A DNA stretch of 64,000 nucleotides, taken from positions 62,001-126,000 of the forward strand of contig NHZP01000033.1 of assembly GCA_003313425.1 (NCBI GenBank). The letters are read 5' to 3'. The position numbers were made by a program, and so were the translations under genes. The stretch's first letter is position 1. Every line of letters begins with the position of its first letter. This document shows positions 57,501 through 64,000 of this stretch, piece after piece. The stretch comes from Pseudopyrenochaeta lycopersici (taxonomy: Eukaryota > Ascomycota > Dothideomycetes > Pleosporales > Pseudopyrenochaetaceae). The notes under the pieces were generated by a model, which worked only from the letters and a program-made list of their open reading frames with translations, was not told the origin of the DNA and made no database searches.

Positions 57501-57809
57501 TGACAGGTAGATTCGGAAAGTTGGCTCAAGGTCATGTCCAGACTCCCGCCAAGACGAAAGGTAAAACATGTAGTGTTTCCACCACCAAAACAAACTTGTA
57601 GCAGAAGCTCTTTGCCTCCGACTTCAAGTCGCAGATCAAACTTTGGTGCCTAAGCTGGAACAATACTTAGTCCTTGTGTGCCTGACCAGTTCTCTCGTCT
57701 CCACAGTTTCTTTCCTGACATCCACGATTTACCTGGATTGCAAAGGGCAGGACTCTTTCCTGGTACTCATTTTGAAATTAAATACCCTATTTCTTTACGA
57801 TCCAGGAAA

Positions 57810-59649
57810 ATGTTTATTGACACTGCGACTGCCAATAACTGGTCTGGGAGACCGCAGGCCGTCATATCACCACGCACATCTCCCTACAACGAATCATCAA
57901 CGCCAATCCTGGAGACATTCGTTGGCCAAGATGCACCACCCACTTATCTAGAAGCGACCACTCCAGGTTTATACAGTAGTAGGCTTTACGGAGAAGAGGG
58001 GGCAAGGTTGCTTTCTTTCGATGGGCGCGAAGCAAGTGACGCGATATCGAAGGAGGACAAGTATAACGAAAAGAGCATCAGGGAGCAGTGCCTACAGTGG
58101 AAGTGGCTCAGATGGATTGCTGCAGTGTTGGCTGTAGTACTACTGCTATCGATGCTAGCGCTGATAATGGCGGCGGTGGTAGTGCGAAAGGAGAAACAGG
58201 TGCGCAAAGCGAGGGAATATCGTGAAACTTGAAATTGACCATGAACAGGAAACCCTAATCACATCACCATCATCTGCTTCAACTGGCACTGGAGTTGGAG
58301 CCGGGTCCAAGACGCCGCCTACACTCACACAGCCACCGAATCCGGATGAATCGTCACATCCAGATGGATTCATCGATGACGACTCAGATGAGCCACACTT
58401 GATCGCTGTTCCGTGGCCATCACAACTCGCTGTTCCGACTCGGCCTTCACAGTCGACGCAATCAGCATCAGCGTTTCCAATCCGATGGCCGTCACGGTGT
58501 GGCAAGGAATACAATGTTAAAACCGAAGAATATGATTTTGGTAATGCTAAGGAACTCAACATACAAGAGGCGGTACATCAATTAGATGGCCATTACAAGA
58601 AAGTAACAGGGTGGATTCACGTTACAAAAGCACCTGTTGATCAGACGCCCGGCACTATTCGAGCCAGGCTATCGTACGCCGTGACGCCGTCTGTGGATGT
58701 CAACAGTATACGACATTCGTCCTCGGCAACCGGGATATCAATCGGTGACCCCTCGTTTCCTGATGGATTCGATGGCGTACGAAAGGGTTCAGCCTGTCTC
58801 GGCATGTCGGTTGTCATTTACATGACTCCTGGTACAACACTTGAAAACCTCAATGTTGCTTCGACCCATATGGGCATGCAGATCCATGGCGGGGTTGATT
58901 TCTCAGTCACAGACACTACAAAGATTTCTCTCACGACAGGCACTCTAGATGCTTCGGGTTTCAACTCGACTAAAACGTATCTAAAGACAATTTCTGGTTC
59001 TATCAGTGGAAAATATGCACTTTCGGATCTTGTATCAGTAAGAACGAAGAGTGGCTCTGTGAACATCAACATTGAGCCGAGAGAAGCTGTGGAAGGAGGC
59101 TCAAAGCTAGCGGTGTTCATGGTCGACGCTTTGTCAAGCAGCATCAGAGTGGATTTTGATCGCAAACATATTCCAGAGCGCGATTACCAAAACTATATCA
59201 ACACAACCGTCGGTTCTGTGGACGGAACATTTATTCACGGTTCTAGGACCGAGATCAACTCGATAGCTGGTTTCGTGACGGCAGATATCCTCCCTTTCAA
59301 GTCAGGCGATTACCAATCTGAGATCTTTACGCATACACATTCTGGACAAACGAGCCTTACAGTTCGCACACCATACAAAGCAAAGAACGTGCCCCTTTCG
59401 GGTTTGATCAGCACCCACAAAAGCACGTCTGGAGGTCTAGATATAACCTACCCACAGGAATGGACAGGATTTGTCGACGGTACTTCACTGAGTGGGGCCT
59501 TGCACCTGCAAGGAATGGATCTAGAGCTCCTCAATGAGGATGCCGATCCTGGGAAGAACCATGTTGAAGCAAAAAAAGGAGGTGGCGGTAGCAACATGAC
59601 CTTCGATACGGTCAGCGGCGGATGTGAAATCAAGATCGGAAAGCTGTGA
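57810..59649 (+). CDS. DUF7330-like single-pass membrane protein
   Basis: Two exons (57810-58199, 58249-59649) with a 49 nt intron (RKEKQ-ETLITSPS) encode 596 aa. The first in-frame ATG is 57810. The N-terminal cytosolic part has a PPTYLEA segment (PPxY-like, a possible WW or Nedd4 ligand). One membrane helix spans about 101-125 (IAAVLAVVLLLSMLALIMAAVVV), preceded by Lys/Trp. A Ser/Pro/Thr-rich stalk and a beta-rich repetitive domain follow (about 260-596, with units such as TISGSISGKY, TKSGSVNINI and NTTVGSVDGTF), resembling DUF4097/DUF7330 adhesin-like beta solenoids. Likely topology is N-in/C-out at the cell surface or vacuole. Family name is tentative; the gene itself is solid. Confidence 0.8.
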
Positions 59650-62400
59650 GCAGCAGAGCCGAAACTGTCCGAAGAGTGGGACCTTCGGCCCTTAGGACTC
59701 TACGAATACATGGCCTTCATTGGCGTTTAGTGAGTGATATTGAAACACACTCTCCATATCGCTGTTTATTAGACGAGCATCTTCCCGGTGCATTAGTAGC
59801 CTTTAGGCGTCAGAGGTGCGCCGATATACCACAATATACCTCCATTTCAGGCTTTTCAACCCTGTTCAATCAGCCCATTAGTCCCATTTCTTGTCGCCAC
59901 AACCATTGCTCTACGCACTCGTGACGCCTTTCAACTGGCCTGGTGCTCTAACTGCCGAATGTTGAGCTTGGCGTAACTTGGATCAGACTCCACGTAATAC
60001 GCTTGCCACGACCATTGCCGCACGTTGTTTCTTAGTTCGCGATGATCTTTGGTGTACATTTAGACTTTGGCGGCGTTGCTGTACACGCGTTCCGGTCCGC
60101 CAGCGGTGGCCTGTCAGACCCGGAGCCCTGGAACATGGGTCACCCTCGCTGAGATTCGCCTACATCCCACCGTAACCCCTCACCTTATCAGTTGGTGAAA
60201 TACTCATAAGGCTGAGTTGCGTAACCGCGCTCAAATGAGATTACAGGGTAATGCCGATGGTTTAAGGTTTCTATAGGATGGCAAAGCCATATTAAGGCTG
60301 AAGTTTGCTCTCACAAACAAGGCAAGCCCAGTTCGCTGAACCAGATAGCAACTTGGCGAGAGGAAATAACATTGCTTATGTACTAGTAGGATTGTATGAT
60401 TTGATCAACGAGAAGAGATTACTCTTATGCTGACGTTTCGCCCGCCTAGATACGGACGTAAGCGCACAATAGTCTGATCCAGGAATAATAATATCGGTAT
60501 ATCCAATGCTCAAGAGTGGCACAAGATTTAAAGAGAAGCGTATCGTGGTATCAACAACGTTTGATCAATCTACGATGGGTCGAAGTGACTTGCAATAGCT
60601 ATGGGCCACGTGCTGATGGAACTCGAAGTTGGCGAACTCTTCAGCTAAAGATCTAATGCCATGAACATTCAACTGGGATATATACACCTATGTGGAAGTA
60701 TGAACACATATGAACAACTAGCACGTATATTAGCCTCTGTAAAGATTGATATGAGGGAGCTGAATTCGACAATATCTAGTACCCCCCAAAGCGAGGCCTC
60801 CTTGAAGCTGACTCTGTTGGCCAGCGCGCCGTAGTGGATTGTTTGCCGTCAAGAAAGCTAATGAGCACCTAAATATCTAGGTTACTGAGCTGTGTGCCGA
60901 GTGTCCCGTTCGCATGAGTCTTCCTGGTGGCGATCCCGTTCCCGCTCGAAGCTGGGGCTCTCTGGTCCAATATCCGCGATTATTTACTCGGCAACATCCA
61001 ATTCCGGTCAACTTCCTTATTCGACGGACATCTGACGTTATTGGAATTCCGCTTTGCCCTATTGGGAGGCTCTTGCAGTAAGTCTGGATTGTGCAGGACG
61101 TTTTTGTACAACGGAACACGTGGAACTTGCGGTACGATAAGCATTTGCACAGGCACGCGCAAGTTTGGTGTGGGGGAGTGAGACCCCTAGTCCTCATGAG
61201 ATGTTTCTTGCATTCAGGGCAAGGCAAGGGAGTACGGTAGTAGAATTGATACCGACATTCTCCAAAGAAGACGCTTAACGCGGTGAACTAGTGTTTAACG
61301 GGTCTCGCCTGTGCTTTTCCCAGAAGACCCTGCGGCAATCATCGGCCTGTATAGTCGAGGCGCATTCTTTTGAGCGCTCGAGAGGGTAGAAATGAGGCAT
61401 GACGGTGGCTGAAATGACTCCACCGATACTTTGCTCTACCTCTTGACATCTTAATGCTTTGCCGTCTTAAGCCAACCCGAAGTGTGCTTGGTTGTTCAGG
61501 ATACGACGACATCCGACCGGAGCTGTACCCTATTTTCAAATAAATGTTTGGGTGGGTGGCACAGGACTGAGGCAGCCAAGGCAACAGAACTATAGGTCAG
61601 CTGGTACTGAGAGAAGGAAAATCACATTTTGAAGCGTTCCCTAGAACAGAAGTATCCCATGCAGAGCCGGCCCGCGTGTACGCTCCTCGGAACTAAAATC
61701 CATGATACAACAGGATGAGCATGTGAGGAGACGTCCACACGTGTTGAATTGAGTTTACAAGGTACGATTGTCAGATGTCAACATGACTCGTCGATACGGA
61801 ATGCGTTGTTAGCTGCGGAACGGTGACGCCACAGACAACGAAATCGAACGAAACCCCGTTGAAGCCAGAGAGAGCCTTGTAAACGAGGCTCTCCATATCT
61901 CCATGCGGCGATAATTTGGTCCGCGCGCAGGATGCAGGGGAGAGACCGATAGCAAATGGGTTTTCGGCCCCTGCTCCGCGGTGGAACAAGGTCAAGCTTA
62001 AACGTCGTCGAATCAATTCCGTGAATTTCGAAAATGGAGTCAATGGTGCGGGAGACGTTGCGGGGATCATGGGCTGGCGCCCCCCTGAATTCACAGCAGT
62101 ATCAAGTGTGTTTCGGCCTTGTCGCGTCGCGGAAAAGATGTGTGGGGCTAAAAGCCGAGGCGTGTAAGCGACTCCTTACTCATCTGACTATACATCAAAT
62201 TACGCACCATAGTGGACGATACCAATCACAGCCAATCGACTGCCTGCATTTGTGAAGTCATCGCCCATTGTGGACCTGTTTTCGGCCCGTGTGCGGGCCT
62301 TCCGCTTCCAAAACGCAGTATTAGAGACGATACCTCGAGGCGTCGCGTATCCCAGTAACAACATCTCTCACCACTCCATCCTTCCCCAAACAACGCCCAT
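59650..62400. other. Gene-poor region
   Basis: About 2.75 kb with no convincing gene on either strand. Tandem CCAAT boxes (62222-62226 and 62232-62236) near its right end may belong to the promoter of the last gene. Confidence 0.5.
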
Positions 62401-63341
62401 CGTCCGAATTGAGCGCTGAAACTCGATTTCAGGTCGCAAAAAGGATTTGTTCCCCTGCTCGTCTGATCTCACGGACCGGCAGCTCCATGTCTATGGAAAC
62501 CATAATCGCTGTTGGCAGCGCTTCATCCATGGCGACACCACTGCCTCAGCCGCATGGGACGCTTGCTGCTCACCCTCAGCATCCCTCTCCGGGAGAGCCG
62601 AGAGGATCATGGACACCTTGAGTGGTGCGACTGTCCCAAATGTGTCTAATCGCCCTCTTAATCCCAGCAGCCTTGCGCCCGGTCCTCCCTCCACTACACC
62701 ATCCCCGCCAGATGCTCTTTTGGGTGAACGCTTCTGCTGTCGCCGTTCCAGATCACCTGCAGCCAAGGCGCCTCGCGACACTGCTCTCAAACCCGAGCCC
62801 AAATGGTTCTGTTGCGTCAAACTTGCAGAGTTCATTTCTCTTCATCATTGTCGCTCTCGGAACCTTCAAACCCGTGTTTTAATCATATAGTCTAACGGCC
62901 CTCCAACCAACTGTCTTTCTTTCCATTTGGCCCTGTCACTCTTTAGGATCCAGCCAACTATCTTTTATATTCATTCTTTTCTCTTGGAGCGGGCTCCATC
63001 CGCGCTGGCTGCGTTGGGAACATTCGTTCTCCGTACACTCATTTTATTTAGTTTCTCGGTTCCTTTTGTCGCCACACACACTCAGCCATAGTCGTACAAC
63101 GCTATCGCCCTTGACACATTCCTTTGACTGCAAGTCTCTCTTTTCGTTACCGGTGTGAGTCCGCTGCGCACATTTCCGCTCCCTTGCTTCACTTGACAGG
63201 ACGGCCCATGGCAGTCAGGTGGTGCCATTTTTAGCGGTTGGCAAGCTCATGAACTACTGATTCAGTCGCTAACAATTCTCTCGCCGCAGACGATCTACAA
63301 ACATTCGCCAAGTTCATTGTATATAGAGGACGAAGCTAAAG
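62401..63341 (+). promoter_or_regulatory. Probable long 5' leader with leader intron and upstream ORFs
   Basis: Pyrimidine-rich sequence upstream of the last gene. A GTGAGT donor at 63155 and a GCTAAC branch plus GCCGCAG acceptor ending at 63289 mark a likely 135 nt leader intron. If transcription starts upstream, at least two sizeable uORFs (ATG 62487, 44 codons; ATG 62609, 93 codons) precede the main start. The transcript extent is inferred. Confidence 0.4.
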
Positions 63342-64000
63342 ATGGAATTTAATGCGATTCAGCAGTAAGCTTCTCGATCGATCTGGGTCGATAGCTTGGT
63401 TGGTTGTGCAAGCTGACCCGCCATATAGATATCACCCATCACCACCTAATAGACCATTCAGTATAGGCCAATCTTCGCCTACGCCGACGACGCAGATGAT
63501 GTACTCGTATGGAAATCTTCCTCTTCAGGGACAACAGCAATCGCAGAACATTCAGCATATGTCACGCCCATCGCCACCGCAACCCACGTGGATGGTACCA
63601 CAGACCCACAACCCGTACTATTCTATGCCACGGGGTCCCATTCCAGGAAGCAGAGAAGAGGCGAGCCATATACTGGCAAGATCAGATGTCGTTACTTCTC
63701 AATCACCGGCTTTGAGTAACGCTTCTTTTAGTAACAGCATGAATGGCGCTGGAACACTTGCAACAACTGATTACTTCCCAGGCGTGATCGATACGAGTAA
63801 GTTTTAGCATGTCTCTTGCACCCTGTATGTTACTAAGAAGCACAGGTCCATGGGGTCAGAAAGTATGTGAAGAGTTGGAATCGTTCCCCTCGCTGGACTC
63901 GGATGTGACAGACTATAACCACGGAATGATGAGTCAAGATGAGAACACTCCCATCATTGATCTGCGCCAGTATCCTGGGATGGGGCCACAGGAGCCCGAC
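63342..64000 (+). CDS. 5' part of a Q/P/S-rich probable regulator (runs off the window)
   Basis: Exons 63342-63364, 63429-63796 and 63846-beyond 64000. The first exon is 23 nt (MEFNAIQ) and joins QQYHPSPPNRPFSIG; the second join reads VIDT-SPWGQKVCEELE. The visible 180 residues are rich in Gln, Pro, Ser, Met and Tyr, typical of the disordered N-terminus of a transcription factor, and no DNA-binding domain is reached before the window ends. The long leader with uORFs and an intron also suits a regulated control gene. I do not recognise the family. Confidence 0.7.

Noticed and set aside
60877..61227. Cysteine-rich minus-strand frame
   Set aside because: Lacks an ATG before the Cys-rich part and the spacing fits no zinc-finger or RING pattern.
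1..64000. CRISPR arrays, bacterial operons, rRNA genes, intact transposons or phage-like genes
   Set aside because: None seen; the intron-bearing fungal genes make prokaryotic features implausible, and no transposase or reverse-transcriptase motif was found.

Overview
This is a 64 kb window of nuclear DNA from a filamentous ascomycete (Pezizomycotina; a Dothideomycete is my best guess, inferred from gene content and not tested). The evidence is frequent 45-70 nt GT-AG introns with CTAAC/CTGAC-like branch sites, and fungus-specific genes: the conidial regulator WetA, a HET-domain protein, a fungal Zn2Cys6 regulator, a secreted tyrosinase and a DUF7330-type membrane protein. There are no operons. 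Genes stand singly, in divergent pairs with short shared promoters, or in convergent pairs.

Layout. 0-5 kb: a mitochondrial AIM18/chalcone-isomerase-like gene divergent from the MAGE-type SMC5/6 subunit Nse3, then the COMPASS PHD-finger subunit Spp1. 5.5-11.6 kb: a five-exon alpha/beta hydrolase divergent from a seven-exon Zn2Cys6 regulator. 12.4-14.1 kb: an oligopeptide transporter (OPT) gene that is a pseudogene here. 15.3-20.3 kb: a secreted M14-type metallopeptidase and a glutathione S-transferase-like gene in AT-rich surroundings. 21-22.4 kb: RLP24 and TIM14/PAM18 sharing a 217 bp promoter with a CCAAT box. 23.1-23.8 kb: a degraded gene. 24.7-26.3 kb: a phytanoyl-CoA dioxygenase-like gene converging on a TMEM234-like gene with a GC-AG intron. 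27.8-32.7 kb: wetA, RRP4 and a phospholipase-D-fold gene. 33.6-37.5 kb: a DUF1593 nucleoside-hydrolase-like gene next to an MFS sugar transporter, plausibly one small catabolic unit. 39.5-41.5 kb: a Pmp3 proteolipid and a rhomboid protease. 43.7-51.4 kb: tyrosinase, SEC39 and a large coiled-coil membrane protein. 53-59.6 kb: the HET-domain gene and the DUF7330-like gene. 59.65-63.3 kb: gene-poor sequence and a probable long mRNA leader. 63.3 kb to the end: the 5' part of a Q/P/S-rich probable regulator that runs off the window.

Many genes are housekeeping: ribosome and exosome biogenesis (RLP24, RRP4), mitochondria (AIM18, TIM14, rhomboid), Golgi-ER tethering (SEC39), chromatin and SMC complexes (Spp1, Nse3). 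Accessory genes lie between them in gene-poor stretches that also hold relics: the OPT pseudogene, an F-box/2EXR-like relic, an ankyrin fragment and a tRNA-like fragment. I found no novel multigene system. The most notable items are the OPT pseudogene with three independent lesions, the 23 and 27 nt microexons, a GC-AG intron, a CRE-type palindrome, and the DUF1593/MFS pair with a CGG-N7-CCG site. All exon structures were read by eye from splice consensus and protein continuity; transcript data would settle them.
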